NCBI RefSeq assembly: GCF_030063445.1
Contig: NZ_JASITD010000002.1
Span: 327,773 to 391,772, forward strand
Length of the DNA: 64,000 nt
Source: Hymenobacter sp. H14-R3
GTDB lineage: Bacteria; Bacteroidota; Bacteroidia; Cytophagales; Hymenobacteraceae
Direction of reading: 5' to 3'
Position numbers and translations under genes: made by a program. This document shows, one piece after another, positions 27,073-36,178 of this stretch. Every line of letters begins with the position of its first letter. The first letter of the stretch is position 1. A model generated the notes under the pieces. It had not been told where the DNA came from. It saw nothing but the letters and a program-made list of their open reading frames with translations, and did no database searches.

Positions 27073-27588
27073 TTAGCGCCGGCCGGGGCCGGGCTTGTAG
27101 GGCTCGAAGTACGCGGGGGTTAATTGGCGGCGCACGCGCTTGGGTAAGGCGTTGTTTTGTAAGTCCATTAAGGCCTGCTTTTCGTTCAGGCGGCTGTACT
27201 GGTCGAAGCCTATCATACCGGCGGCCACGATGGCCGTGGTGGTAACCCCCACCGCCACGCCGAAGAGGCGCGTGAGGCCAGCATCGAGGGGGTCGTTGGT
27301 GGCGGGCTTCGAGAACAGGCCAAAGGCCGTGAGCCCCCCGCCTATTCCCAGGGCCCCAAACACCAGCCGCCGCCGCCGGGCCCGGCCCCGCTCAAACAAC
27401 TGGTGCAGGGCCGCCACCGTATCGGGCGCGGCAAACGCGGGGGCGGGCGCGGCATCGGGCACGGCGGGCGCGGTGGCCAGGGCGGCCGCAAGCGAATCGG
27501 GCCGGGCGGCGGGGCCAGGGCTGGAAACTTGCGCTACCGCTGGCAGGGTAGCCAGCAGCAGACTTAGGCTTAGAACAAGGTGTTTCAT
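27073..27588 (-). CDS. Small secreted/membrane protein of unknown function
   Basis: A 171-residue protein with a signal peptide (MKHLVLSLSLLLATLPAVAQ), an Ala/Pro-rich stretch, the segment DTVAALHQLFERGRARRRR near residue 55, two hydrophobic helices (about 76-91 and 108-126) and a basic C-terminus ending RRQLTPAYFEPYKPGPGRR. I recognise no named family. A broken tandem paralogue lies 122 bases downstream. It could be a small inner-membrane protein; nothing further can be supported. Confidence 0.7.
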   Translation of the reverse strand: MKHLVLSLSLLLATLPAVAQVSSPGPAARPDSLAAALATAPAVPDAAPAPAFAAPDTVAALHQLFERGRARRRRLVFGALGIGGGLTAFGLFSKPATNDPLDAGLTRLFGVAVGVTTTAIVAAGMIGFDQYSRLNEKQALMDLQNNALPKRVRRQLTPAYFEPYKPGPGRR

Positions 27589-28132
27589 GGCTCAGAAAGG
27601 ATAATTGACTGGGCGAAATACGGTGGGTATTTTCGCATTACCTAATCTGAAACGAGCCCGCTGAAGTCCTCTTATTTATTCTTCAAACTCTTGTTAATCA
27701 ATATCATAATAAATCAAAAAGCTCCCACTAAAGTCTGCCTTGGTAAACAATAAAGTGGGGGCGCTGGCAACCCCGGCTCAGGGGTAACACCTGCCCCACG
27801 CCCCCGGCAAAAAACAGCAATAGCAAAATACGCATAAGGTAGGGTGTTTGACAAGTAGTTCTGCTGGTGCAGATGCAGCATGTGCCGCAATATTCCGCCT
27901 AATTAGTCGGCCGCCGCACTAAAATCTACCACTACCCTATCCCCTTGTTTCTGTGTCCCTTAGCGCCATGCACCGGTCCGACGCCGGAGGCTTCCGACCG
28001 GTTGACGCGTGCGCCGCCTGGCCAGTCATTCACCCGGCCCGACGCCGGGACCGGCCGACTGGTTGACGCGTGCGCCGCCTGGCCAGTCGTTCAGCCCTCG
28101 CTCACGCGACAACCTGATTTAGCGATTAGGCG
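27589..28132. other. 544-base gap with a tandem repeat
   Basis: The left part, up to about 27900, is AT-richer and shows no convincing gene. A 35-codon minus-strand frame at 27728-27835 begins like a signal peptide but has no recognisable body. The right part contains the 60-base tandem repeat described separately. Confidence 0.5.
27971..28093. repeat. Two tandem copies of a 60-base GC-rich repeat
   Basis: Copy 1 is 27971-28030 and copy 2 is 28031-28093. Both carry GACGCCGG, CGACCGGTTGACGCG or CGACTGGTTGACGCG, and TGCGCCGCCTGGCCAGTC followed by TTCA. A related inverted copy lies at 58835-58888. The repeats contain short self-complementary segments. Confidence 0.75.
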
Positions 28133-28909
28133 CTAGCTCACCTTCTTTAGGCGGGCAAGAAAGATGCCCGCCACCAGCGCCGCCCCGCCGGCCAGCGCTA
28201 CGCTGGCCACTAGCCAGCTCAGGCCCTCTTTGTGGTAGCCTCGGTAGCTGGTGTATAGGAGCATTAGCCCGATTAGCGCGGCCCACCAGGCAGTGCGTGG
28301 GCTACCCTTGGCGGGCGGGGTGGGCGGGCGCGCGGGCGGCGGCGGGGCGGCCCGGAGCTGGCGCAGAGCGGGGTAGGCCTCCCCAACGGCCGGCGGCAGG
28401 CTGGCAAAGCCTGTTAGGGCGAGCAGGTCGGGGGGCAGGCTGCCCAGCGGGCCGGGGTGAAGCTGGTCGATGGCCGTGAGTTGTTCGCGCAGGCTTGCCA
28501 GCAGCCCCTCGGCACCTTGCATCCCGGCTAACGAGTAGATATCCAGGTGAATATGGTCGTCTTCGGCCGGCAAGTGCGCCAGTAGGTAGCGTACAAAGTC
28601 CTGGTAGGCCGCCGCGAGCGCGGGGTGGTAGTGTTGCAGCCAGCGCTGGGCTTTGGCGCTGTTGGCTAGTAGCTCGGGCTTATGGAGGTGGATGTTGGTG
28701 AGGCGGGGCCAGATATCGTCCAGGGTTTCGCGCTCGTACTCATCGCCATTTAGCCACACATAGAAGGCATAATTCCAGGTAGGCTCGGCGCGCGCCAGGG
28801 CCGGCTCATCGAGCAGGGTCAGCCAGAAAAAGGGCAGGAAGTTCTTGGCTTCGAGCAGCTCTTTCTGTTCCGTTTCAGTGCGGATAATCAGGTACGTGTA
28901 GTTTCCCAT
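28133..28909 (-). CDS. Unrecognised protein with C-terminal membrane helices
   Basis: A 258-residue protein with no family I recognise. Residues 1-190 look soluble and mixed alpha/beta, beginning MGNYTYLIIRTETEQKELLEAKNF, with many Trp, Leu and acidic residues. A Pro-rich linker (AAPPPPARPPTPPAKG) follows near residue 185-200. Two hydrophobic helices (about 205-220 and 230-252) end the protein. It is likely a tail-anchored inner-membrane protein with the large domain in the cytoplasm. It stands alone between gaps on the minus strand. Confidence 0.7.
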   Translation of the reverse strand: MGNYTYLIIRTETEQKELLEAKNFLPFFWLTLLDEPALARAEPTWNYAFYVWLNGDEYERETLDDIWPRLTNIHLHKPELLANSAKAQRWLQHYHPALAAAYQDFVRYLLAHLPAEDDHIHLDIYSLAGMQGAEGLLASLREQLTAIDQLHPGPLGSLPPDLLALTGFASLPPAVGEAYPALRQLRAAPPPPARPPTPPAKGSPRTAWWAALIGLMLLYTSYRGYHKEGLSWLVASVALAGGAALVAGIFLARLKKVS

Positions 28910-28975
28910 AAGTTCTTCCTCACTACTTAGTTAGGTACACTTGGGCAAGGTAAAGCAAACGGAACTACATGGCCC

Positions 28976-29881
28976 TCAAACTTGCTTTTGCTGCGTGGTG
29001 ATGAGCACCACCGAGCCCACGATAACAACCGCCCCCACCAGCATCTGGGCCGTAAGGGCTTCGTGCAGCAGGACCCAGCCCAGCAGCACCGCCACCACGG
29101 GGTTCACGTAGGCGTAGGTGGCCACCCGCGCCGGCGGGGCGTGTTGCAGCAGCCAGCTATACGCCGTGAACGCCACCAGCGAGCCAAACACTACCAGGTA
29201 GCCCCAGCCCAGCCACGCCGCCGTGCCAAACTGGCTGGGGTGCAGCCCCCGCCACTCGCCAGTGGCCGTGCCCAGCAGCAGCAGCAGCGTGCCGCCGCAC
29301 AGCATTTGCATACCCGAGGCCAGCACCGGCGAGCGGGGCCGCGGCGCGCGCAGCCCGTAGATGGAGCCCGCCGCCCAGCTAAAGGCCGCCAGCAACACCA
29401 GGCCCACGCCCAGCAGCTGGGCCCCGCCCCCACCGGCCGTCAGCTGCTCGCCTACCAACAGATACACGCCCCCAAAGCCCAGCAGCAGCCCCAGCACCAC
29501 CCGCCCGCTGGGCCGCGCCTGGCCCAGCCACCACCAACCCAGCAGCACCACCCAAAAAGGCTCGCTGGCCACCAGCAGCGCCGCCAGGCTCGATGGCAGC
29601 GTGCGCTCGGCCAGCACTATCAGGCCGTTGCCGCCCACCAGCAGCAGCGCCCCCACCACCGCGCTCGTGCGCCACTGCGCCCAGGTGGGCCGCTCGTAGG
29701 TGGCCGAGGCCCGGCCCGCCAGCGCCAAAATGCCGCCCGCCAGCACGAAGCGGCTACCCGCCATCAGGAAAGGCGGCATAGTGGCGATGGCGTACTTAAT
29801 AGCCAGGTACGTGGAGCCCCACAGCAGGTACACGGCCGCAAAAGCGGCGATGAATAGAAGGCGGGAGGGTTTGGTAATCAT
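28976..29881 (-). CDS. EamA family drug/metabolite exporter
   Basis: A 301-residue membrane protein with ten hydrophobic segments in two EamA repeats. The first begins AAFAAVYLLWGSTYLAIKYAIATMPPFLMAGSRF, which holds the family's conserved WGS and R-F residues. The second follows after the Ala/Gly-rich centre and includes ASGMQMLCGGTLLLLLG. The start MITKPSRLL was chosen because the longer frame (Met at 30055) overlaps the TonB receptor gene and lacks family features. Such proteins export amino acids or other small metabolites. The substrate is unknown. Confidence 0.88.
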   Translation of the reverse strand: MITKPSRLLFIAAFAAVYLLWGSTYLAIKYAIATMPPFLMAGSRFVLAGGILALAGRASATYERPTWAQWRTSAVVGALLLVGGNGLIVLAERTLPSSLAALLVASEPFWVVLLGWWWLGQARPSGRVVLGLLLGFGGVYLLVGEQLTAGGGGAQLLGVGLVLLAAFSWAAGSIYGLRAPRPRSPVLASGMQMLCGGTLLLLLGTATGEWRGLHPSQFGTAAWLGWGYLVVFGSLVAFTAYSWLLQHAPPARVATYAYVNPVVAVLLGWVLLHEALTAQMLVGAVVIVGSVVLITTQQKQV

Positions 29882-29901
29882 TAAGATAGCTATAAAATTT
29901 T

Positions 29902-29926
29902 CATTGCGAGCACCGCGAAGCAATGA
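29902..29926. repeat. Short fold-back of the CATTGCGAGC family
   Basis: CATTGCGAGCACCGCGAAGCAATG lies between the TonB receptor stop and the exporter start. Its ends CATTGC and GCAATG pair, and the sequence is a short version of the repeats at 57219, 60893 and 62838. Confidence 0.65.
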
Positions 29927-29940
29927 CGGGTGGCACTGTA

Positions 29941-31950
29941 TCACTTCCGCAGCGCCACGCGCACGCCGGCCATGAGCCAGCGGGTGGGCATCTGGGCCCC
30001 CAGCAGGTCGGAATACTTGGCGTTGAACAGGTTTTGGGCCTGGCCCACCAGCCACACGCGCTCGGGCAGCAGGGCCAGGTCGAGGCGGGCGTTGAAGACG
30101 GCGTAGCTCGGCGTGAGGCTGGCCACCAGCTGGCCATTGGTGGGCGTGACTACGGTATTCTGCCCGGCGCGCTGCTTGAACAAGCCGCCAAACGCCACCG
30201 TGAAGTGGCGGTGCGTGAGGCTCACATTGCCGGCCACCAGGTGCCGCGCCACGTTGGAGAGGTACTGCGACTGCACATCGCCCTCGGTAGCAAGGTTCAC
30301 GTAGGTGTAGCCCACGCTTCCATCAAGCTTCAAGCCCTCAGCTAGTTGGGCGCGGGCAGTCACCTCCGTTTCAATGCCCTGGGTAGTCACTGCAAACAGG
30401 TTTTGGGCGAAGCGGTAGGTGGTGGTATTCCCTGGCTTCGTATCCAGGTTGGTAAAGCCCGTAGCCTCTATCACTTGCTGACTAGGTTGGCTCACGTAGT
30501 CAATCAGGTTGCGGCCGTAGCGGTTGAAGTACGTGCCGCGCAACGTGAGGGCCGGCAGGGGCTGGTAGTCGAGGCCCGCTTCGTAGTTGATGGTGCGCTC
30601 GGCGCTCAGGCCAGGGTTGCCCACGTTGAAGCCGGTGGGCACCACGCCCGGCCGAATGGCCGAGTTATACTGCTCAGTAAAGTTGGGGGCCCGGATGCCG
30701 CGGCCCACGGCCCCGCGCACGGTCAGCTTTTCGCCCACCTGCTGGCTGGCGTTGAGCTGGGGCACCACCTCGGTGCCGTAGTTCTGGTCGTGGTCGAGGC
30801 GTAGGGCGGCCGTCACGTTGAGGCCCGGCGTGGGCGCAATGGCCGCCACCGCAAACGCCCCGGTGTGCCACACGGCGTGGTCGCCGCGGTCGTTGCTCTG
30901 CACGGCGCGGCGGTCGGCCTGGCCACCTAGCGTAACACGCACTTTAGCAGATAGTTGCAACTGATGCTGACCCTGCACGTTGAGGTAGTGCAGGAGGTGG
31001 TCGCTGGCCGCCGTGGTGGGCGTATACACGTAGAGGTCGGTGCTGGCCGTGCCCACAATGGAGAGCTCGGTGCGGGCACGCTCGTTCCACTCGTAGCGTA
31101 GCTGGCCCTGGTACCAGTCGCGGCTGGTGGTTTCGCGGGCGCGGTCGCCAGCGTTGGTAGTGTAAAAATTCTGGGCGTTGAAGTCGCGCCGGTCGAAGCT
31201 GGCGCGGGCGGCGGCGCTGAACTTCTCGGTGAGCTGGTACGCGCCCGACAGCGAGTAGGTATTCAGCTTGAAGTCGTTGCGCAGGCCGCCGGGCAGGTTC
31301 AGCAGCTGGCCGCTGGCCGTGTTGTTGAGAATGCCGCCCGCCAGGCGCAGGCCCTTCTCCTGGCCATAAAAGCCGGCATTGGTGCTCTTAAGGCCGTATT
31401 CGCCGGCCAGGAAAGTACCGGCCAGCTCCACGGCATCGGGCCGGTGGGTGGCGGCAAAGGTCTTAGTTACAATGTTGATGAAGCCGCCCACGGCATCGGG
31501 GCCGTAGAGAGCCGCGCCGGGGCCACGCACTATTTCGAGCTGCTCGATTTCGGCGGGCGTAATGGGCAGGTAGCCCGCAAAGTGGCCCGTAAGCGGGTCG
31601 TTGAGCCGCATGCCATCCAGCAAAATGAGCACCTGGTTGAACGTGGAGCCGCGCAGCGTAATGTCGGCCTGCGCCCCAAAGTTGCCCCGGCTCTGCACCT
31701 CGATATTGGGCAGCAGGCGCAGCAAATCGTCGAGCGAGGCCACTGGGTAGCGGCTGAGCGTGCTGCCGGGCACCACGGTTACGTAGCGGCCGCTCTGGCC
31801 CGCCAGCTGGCCGAGGCGGGTGGCGTACACGGTTACCTCGCTCAGCTCGCGCTGGCGGGCGCTGTCGGCGGGGGTGGCCGGGCGCTGGGCCTGCGCCGCC
31901 AGCGGCAGCAGCGATACCAGGGCCAGGGTATTTCGTAAAAACAGGGGCAT
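29941..31950 (-). CDS. TonB-dependent receptor, BtuB-like
   Basis: A 669-residue outer-membrane receptor. It has a signal peptide (LVSLLPLAAQAQ), a TonB box-like ELSEVTVYATR near residue 35, and a plug domain (YPVASLDDLLRLLPNIEVQSRG, GSTFNQVLILLDGMRLNDP, EIEQLEIVRGPGAALYGPDAVGGFINIVTK) near residues 67-165. A beta-barrel follows, ending in LMAGVRVALRK. It lacks the carboxypeptidase-like N-terminal extension of SusC proteins, so it is a classic siderophore/cobalamin-type receptor. No cobalamin riboswitch fits in the 66-base upstream gap, and the neighbours do not reveal its ligand. Confidence 0.92.
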   Translation of the reverse strand: MPLFLRNTLALVSLLPLAAQAQRPATPADSARQRELSEVTVYATRLGQLAGQSGRYVTVVPGSTLSRYPVASLDDLLRLLPNIEVQSRGNFGAQADITLRGSTFNQVLILLDGMRLNDPLTGHFAGYLPITPAEIEQLEIVRGPGAALYGPDAVGGFINIVTKTFAATHRPDAVELAGTFLAGEYGLKSTNAGFYGQEKGLRLAGGILNNTASGQLLNLPGGLRNDFKLNTYSLSGAYQLTEKFSAAARASFDRRDFNAQNFYTTNAGDRARETTSRDWYQGQLRYEWNERARTELSIVGTASTDLYVYTPTTAASDHLLHYLNVQGQHQLQLSAKVRVTLGGQADRRAVQSNDRGDHAVWHTGAFAVAAIAPTPGLNVTAALRLDHDQNYGTEVVPQLNASQQVGEKLTVRGAVGRGIRAPNFTEQYNSAIRPGVVPTGFNVGNPGLSAERTINYEAGLDYQPLPALTLRGTYFNRYGRNLIDYVSQPSQQVIEATGFTNLDTKPGNTTTYRFAQNLFAVTTQGIETEVTARAQLAEGLKLDGSVGYTYVNLATEGDVQSQYLSNVARHLVAGNVSLTHRHFTVAFGGLFKQRAGQNTVVTPTNGQLVASLTPSYAVFNARLDLALLPERVWLVGQAQNLFNAKYSDLLGAQMPTRWLMAGVRVALRK

Positions 31951-32016
31951 AAGAGGGGTTTGAAAACGGCCGCAAAGGTACCCGCCACCCCCACCGAAAA
32001 CCCACTAAGGCTACGT

Positions 32017-32925
32017 TTATTTCGGTACTACCACCGGCTTCTGGCGCGTTAGCAACAAGCCCAGGCCCAGCCCCTGGCTGAACTGGATGCCGGGGTCCTG
32101 GTCGTATTGATATAGTAAGGTGCTCTGAAAATTGACGCTCAGCAACCCATATACTTTGGCCGTGAGGGTGACGTCGAGGCGCTGGTTGACGTCGCGGAGC
32201 CGAAACGCCCCGTAGTTGGTGAAGAGCAGGTAGCGGGCCTTGAAGTTGGCGCTGGGGCCCAGCGGCTGGTCGAGGGTGGCCAGCACCTGGGCCGCCAGCA
32301 CCTCCCAGCGCGTGTGGTGGCCGGGGTTCACGCCATACACCACATCGGTAGGCAGGGTTTGGAAGCGCGCCAGGCCGCGCACCAGGGTAAGGCGCGGCGC
32401 AAACGGTGATAGCCGCAGGCTAAAACGCTTATTTGGGTGAAAATCAATACCATACGCATTAGTCAGGTAAGCCGGCGCTAAAAAGCTGGATACCAGCCGC
32501 GGCACCTCGCCCGAGTAGTCGTAGCCGGGCGCGAATTGCGAGAGCAGGTTCAGCGACCCAAACAGGGCCCACTTAGGCGTGAGGGCGTGGCCGTACTTGG
32601 TGTCGAGCCACAGGCGGTCGTTGGTTTTGCGGTAGCCCTGGCCGCGGGTGTACTGCCCGGCGTAGAGAAAATCGGCCTCGTTGTCCCAACTGCGCTTTTC
32701 GCGCTGGTAGTGCGCCTGGCCGTTAAAGAGCGTACTCAGGCCCAGCGAGGTAGCCCCACCACCCTTCCAGTTATCCGATATCACCGCCTCGTTGAGGTTA
32801 ACGCCCGCCTTGAGGCTGGTGCGCCAGTACGCGGTATCGGCGGGCGCGACGGCGGGCACCGCCTGGGCCTGGGCGGTGCCCACCCAGCCGAGCGCGAGCA
32901 AGAAAAGAGTAACGGGTTTTTTCAT
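32017..32925 (-). CDS. DUF3078 family outer-envelope protein
   Basis: A 302-residue protein starting at MKKPVTLFLLALGWVGTAQAQ, a signal peptide. A Met 18 bases upstream is less likely. The mature part fits the DUF3078 family of Bacteroidota (YWRTSLKAGVNLNEAVISDNWKGGGATSLG near residue 34, then aromatic-rich alternating segments). It is probably a small outer-membrane beta-barrel, but no function is known for the family. The TonB receptor follows 66 bases downstream on the same strand. Confidence 0.83.
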   Translation of the reverse strand: MKKPVTLFLLALGWVGTAQAQAVPAVAPADTAYWRTSLKAGVNLNEAVISDNWKGGGATSLGLSTLFNGQAHYQREKRSWDNEADFLYAGQYTRGQGYRKTNDRLWLDTKYGHALTPKWALFGSLNLLSQFAPGYDYSGEVPRLVSSFLAPAYLTNAYGIDFHPNKRFSLRLSPFAPRLTLVRGLARFQTLPTDVVYGVNPGHHTRWEVLAAQVLATLDQPLGPSANFKARYLLFTNYGAFRLRDVNQRLDVTLTAKVYGLLSVNFQSTLLYQYDQDPGIQFSQGLGLGLLLTRQKPVVVPK

Positions 32926-32971
32926 AAAAAGCGCCTGCCGCAAGCGGCAGCTTGCCGCGGTTAAGCTGGTG

Positions 32972-32979
32972 CAAATGTA
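32972..32979 (-). promoter_or_regulatory. Candidate -7 box for the DUF3078 gene
   Basis: TACATTTG on the minus strand matches TAnnTTTG and lies 46 bases before the start. A TTGG lies 23 bases further upstream as a possible -33 element. Confidence 0.45.
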
Positions 32980-33036
32980 TTGGGGCGCTGCGGCCAGGTG
33001 GCCAAGGCTGCGCCGGGGTTAGTATTTTGCGGGCCC

Positions 33037-34191
33037 ATGTCGCCCACTATCCCTACCGCGCCCGCCGGCGCAACTGCCTATTACCCGGCGCTCACCGGCC
33101 TGCGGGCGGTGGCGGCCTACCTAGTTTTTTTTCTACACTTCCGGCCGTTGGCGTGGCATGAGGGCTGGGTAGACCTGGTTTGCCGGCAGTTTTACCTGGG
33201 TGTGAGCATGTTTTTTGTGCTCAGCGGCTTCGTTATTGCCCACCGCTACCAGGGCAGCGTGCAGCTAAGCCGGGGCTGGTGGCGCGCCTACTTTTGGCGG
33301 CGCGCAGCACGCATCTACCCGGCCTACTTGCTGCTCAACACGTCGGTGCTGGCCCGCATCTACTGGCCCCTGCCGGCGGGCAAAGTGGGCAATTCGCTGC
33401 TACTCGTTTTTCTGAGCGAAAGCATGTTGCGCGGCTTTTCCAGCACCCTCAAGTACGTAGGGCTGCCCCAGGGCTGGTCGCTCACGCCCGAGGAATGCTT
33501 CTACTTTTCGGTGCCCGTGCTGCTAGTGCTGTGGGGGCGGCGCGGTTGGCAGGGGGCCGTGGGGTTCGTGGCGGCTGTCTTCTCATTTGGCTTGCTGCTA
33601 ACCTGTCTATGCCAGGGCCGGCCGGCGCTACATGGCTTTTTCGGCTCCTATTACCACCTGTTCAACTTCACTTTTTTTGGGCGCGTGCTGGAGTTCACGC
33701 TCGGCGTGGGGCTGGCGCGCTGGTGGCGGGCGCGGCCCACTTGCGCGGCAGCTACGTGGCCGTGGCGCACGCTGGCCGGAGCGCTGGGCATGGCGCTGCT
33801 GGTGGGCGCGCTGGCCACCATCAACTCACCCCAGCCGGCCTACGAGGGCAACTTATACCCGTCGGCCATCGTGCTCAGTATCGTGGCTTTTCCGCTAGCC
33901 ATGGCGCTGCTACTGGCGGGGCTGCTGGCCGAGGCCAGCTGGCTGCGCCGCTGGCTAGCCACGCCGCTACTGCAAATGCTGGGCCGCAGCTCCTACTTTT
34001 TTTACTTGTTTCACGTGGGTCTTTTCAGCATTTGGTGGCGCGGTGCATTTGGCTGGAGCCGGCACGTAGGGTGGCAGTTTGTGGCCACTATTATTCTCGC
34101 CGAGCTCGGCTACCGCTTTTTTGAGCGGCCGGTGCACCGCTGGCTGCTAGCCCGCACCAACCGAGCGCCACGGCAGACCAGCTTAGCATAA
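33037..34191 (+). CDS. Acyltransferase 3 family membrane protein (OafA-like)
   Basis: A 384-residue integral membrane protein with about ten hydrophobic helices. The start MSPTIPTAPAG was chosen because it lies just ahead of the conserved first motif, YYPALTGLRAVAAYLVFFLHFRPL, which holds the R and H typical of acyltransferase-3 (OafA/YrhL) enzymes. Other family features are FFVLSGFVIAHRY near residue 63, SWWR-like basic loops and the late GRSSYFFYLFHVGLFSIWW near residue 316. These proteins add acyl groups to surface polysaccharides. It is divergent from DUF3078 and convergent with carbonic anhydrase. Confidence 0.9.
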   Translation: MSPTIPTAPAGATAYYPALTGLRAVAAYLVFFLHFRPLAWHEGWVDLVCRQFYLGVSMFFVLSGFVIAHRYQGSVQLSRGWWRAYFWRRAARIYPAYLLLNTSVLARIYWPLPAGKVGNSLLLVFLSESMLRGFSSTLKYVGLPQGWSLTPEECFYFSVPVLLVLWGRRGWQGAVGFVAAVFSFGLLLTCLCQGRPALHGFFGSYYHLFNFTFFGRVLEFTLGVGLARWWRARPTCAAATWPWRTLAGALGMALLVGALATINSPQPAYEGNLYPSAIVLSIVAFPLAMALLLAGLLAEASWLRRWLATPLLQMLGRSSYFFYLFHVGLFSIWWRGAFGWSRHVGWQFVATIILAELGYRFFERPVHRWLLARTNRAPRQTSLA

Positions 34192-34245
34192 GTTATTTAC
34201 TAGCAGTAGTTTGCCCGAACATACGCTACCACAACGACGTACCAA

Positions 34246-34330
34246 ACGCAGAAAGGCCTCTTGCCTGGGAGAGCAACCAACGTCGTGGGACGATTAAGTT
34301 ACTCCCCCAGGCAAGAGGCCCTCCTGCGTT
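34246..34330. terminator. Long inverted repeat between convergent genes
   Basis: Left arm (34246-34270) and right arm (34306-34330) pair over about 25 bases with few mismatches, with core GGCCTCTTGCCTGGG and CCCAGGCAAGAGGCC. It sits between convergent acyltransferase and carbonic anhydrase genes and probably terminates both. Confidence 0.7.
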
Positions 34331-34364
34331 CAGCACGCTGGGCTGCTCCCGCCTGCTCAACCAG

Positions 34365-35090
34365 CTACTTGCCCCCGTTCGGCCGCCATTCGGCTTCTTC
34401 GGTGGGGCCTACCTGGGGGCCTTCGTAGGGGTCGGCTTCGTCGCCCTTCTCGATGGCGGCATCTACGCCGTAGATGTGCTCCATCTCCTCCATCACCGCA
34501 TCGCCGTGCATATCCAGGTCCTTGAGCACGCCATCGGCAATGTCGTACACGAGGCCGTGCAGGCGGGGCGGTTTTTCGCCGCGCATGGCGTTCTGAATGA
34601 TGTTGGTTTTGGCCAGGTTGCGCACCTGCTCAATCACGTTGAGCTCTACCAGGCGGCGCATACGCTGCGTATCGTCCTTGATGCGCAGCAGCTCGGTTTC
34701 GTGCAGGCGCACCACGTCGCGGATATTTACCAACCAGTTGTCAATCAGGCCATACTGCTTGTTGGCCGCGGCTGCCGCCACGCCGCCACAGCCGTAGTGG
34801 CCACACACCAGAATATCCTGCACGCCCAGTACTTCCACCGCGTATTGCAGCACGCTGAGCAGGTTCATGTCGGTGTGCACCACCATATTAGCGATGTTGC
34901 GGTGCACAAACATCTCGCCCGGGCCGGTACCCGTGATGCCCGAGGCCGGCACCCGCGAGTCGGAGCAGCCAATGAACAGGTAGCGCGGCTGCTGGCCGTT
35001 GGCCAGGCGCTGAAAAAACTCGGGGTCTTCGTTGTTTTTAGTGGCTACCCACTGGCGGTTGTTGGCTAGAATGTCCTCAATTCCGGGCAT
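34365..35090 (-). CDS. can: Beta-class carbonic anhydrase
   Basis: A 241-residue beta carbonic anhydrase. The zinc ligands are C42 (GCSDSRVP, with the D44/R46 pair), H98 and C101 (VCGHYGCGGV). The GEMFVHRNIANMV segment between them is typical. The C-terminus is longer and more acidic than in the shortest members. It hydrates CO2 to bicarbonate in the cytoplasm, supporting carboxylases and pH balance. It appears to be a single-gene unit. Confidence 0.95.
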   Translation of the reverse strand: MPGIEDILANNRQWVATKNNEDPEFFQRLANGQQPRYLFIGCSDSRVPASGITGTGPGEMFVHRNIANMVVHTDMNLLSVLQYAVEVLGVQDILVCGHYGCGGVAAAAANKQYGLIDNWLVNIRDVVRLHETELLRIKDDTQRMRRLVELNVIEQVRNLAKTNIIQNAMRGEKPPRLHGLVYDIADGVLKDLDMHGDAVMEEMEHIYGVDAAIEKGDEADPYEGPQVGPTEEAEWRPNGGK

Positions 35091-35176
35091 AAGAAGAGAG
35101 CCGTTGGGCTGGTTGATGAAGGAAAAAGAAAATATGTATACGCAGTTGGGTGCGGTTCGTGTTCGGCCCGCTGGGC

Positions 35177-36007
35177 TTATAAGGCAGGCACCACCAGGCT
35201 ACGCTGCCGCCGCGAGTGGGCACTGAAATAGCCCAGCACACCGCCCGCAAAATTAGACTTCGGGTTGGCGGGCGTGGTACTAAAAGCGCCCCCCGCCTGC
35301 AAGGTCTGGTTGAGGGTGCGGAAGTACTCGAAGGCGTTGGGGTCCAGGTTTTGCATCTCCACGCGCACGCTGTCGCCGGTGGCCAGCTTGTCGGCATCGT
35401 CGGCATTGTTGCCGCCGCCCTGGGCATTGAGGCCCCGCGCGTTGAGCTTACCATCGGTAAACTCGTCGTTCTGCAGGAAAATGGTCTTATTGAGCCGGCC
35501 GTTGCGGTACTGCCGAAACAGGTAGTAGTTGGGCACGCCGGCCGGGTCCTGGTACTCGGGCACGAGCTGAATGTTGGTACCCACCACGCTTTTCTGGGCC
35601 TTGAGGCTCAGCAGCGGCACCACCGGCGCGGGCAGCGTGCAGGCCGCTACGTAGGCCTGGCCCTCGGTTTCCACGCGCAGCATGTAGCGCCGGCCCGATT
35701 GGCCCGTGAGGGTGCGGCCGCGGTACTTGCCGGGGGTGCTGGTTTCGGCCAGGGTTTCGCGGCCGCCCGCGTCGTCGCTAAGCGTAATGGCAGCCCCGCT
35801 CACGGCCGGGAAGCTATTGGTTTGGGTGTAGTCGACGCTCTTGGAGAGCAGCACGGTGCAGGGCTGGCCATCGTCGGCCAGGTTGGCTTCGATGGTTAGC
35901 TGCGGGCTGGTGTTTTTGAGGTCGAGCGTCACCACTTTCTGGCACGAGGCGGCGGTGAGCAGGCCAGCGGCCAGGGCCAGCTGGCGGAGGATGAAAGGAA
36001 ATTGCAT
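35177..36007 (-). CDS. DUF4249 lipoprotein partner of the TonB receptor
   Basis: A 276-residue lipoprotein (LLTAASC lipobox, Cys near residue 22) of the DUF4249 family, with beta-rich segments such as LTIEANLADDGQPCTVLLSKSVDY and YMLRVETEGQAYVAACTLPAPVVPL. It starts at MQFPFILRQ; an earlier Met adds ten basic residues. DUF4249 genes regularly follow a TonB receptor with a carboxypeptidase-like extension, as here, and probably act as surface lipoprotein partners in uptake (inference). An inverted repeat lies between the two genes. Confidence 0.85.
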   Translation of the reverse strand: MQFPFILRQLALAAGLLTAASCQKVVTLDLKNTSPQLTIEANLADDGQPCTVLLSKSVDYTQTNSFPAVSGAAITLSDDAGGRETLAETSTPGKYRGRTLTGQSGRRYMLRVETEGQAYVAACTLPAPVVPLLSLKAQKSVVGTNIQLVPEYQDPAGVPNYYLFRQYRNGRLNKTIFLQNDEFTDGKLNARGLNAQGGGNNADDADKLATGDSVRVEMQNLDPNAFEYFRTLNQTLQAGGAFSTTPANPKSNFAGGVLGYFSAHSRRQRSLVVPAL

Positions 36008-36013
36008 GGAGAT

Positions 36014-36172
36014 GGTCGTTCTGGCGGGGCGCCTCACCCCCCGGCCCCCTCTCCTTCAGAGAGGGGGAGCCGGGCGCAAGTGAATCTGCACCTTGTGGTA
36101 GGAAGAAAGTCGTCCGGCTCCCCCTCTCTGAAGGAGAGGGGACCGGGGGGCGAGGCCACCCGCCCGAACGAC
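36014..36172. repeat. Long inverted repeat of CCCCTCTCCTTCAGAGAGGGGG type
   Basis: Left arm 36014-36073 and right arm 36114-36172 pair over nearly 60 bases with about five mismatches. The inner part (CCCCTCTCCTTCAGAGAGGG) is itself palindromic. It occupies almost all of the gap between the receptor stop and the DUF4249 start. Confidence 0.85.
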
Positions 36173-36178
36173 AACTAC

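Noticed and set aside
27728..27835. A 35-codon minus-strand frame starting MRILLLLFFAGG
   Set aside because: The first residues look like a signal peptide, but the body is short and unrelated to any family I know. It may be a relic or chance frame.
31951..32016. A cobalamin riboswitch upstream of the BtuB-like receptor
   Set aside because: The gap is only 66 bases and no conserved riboswitch core is seen.
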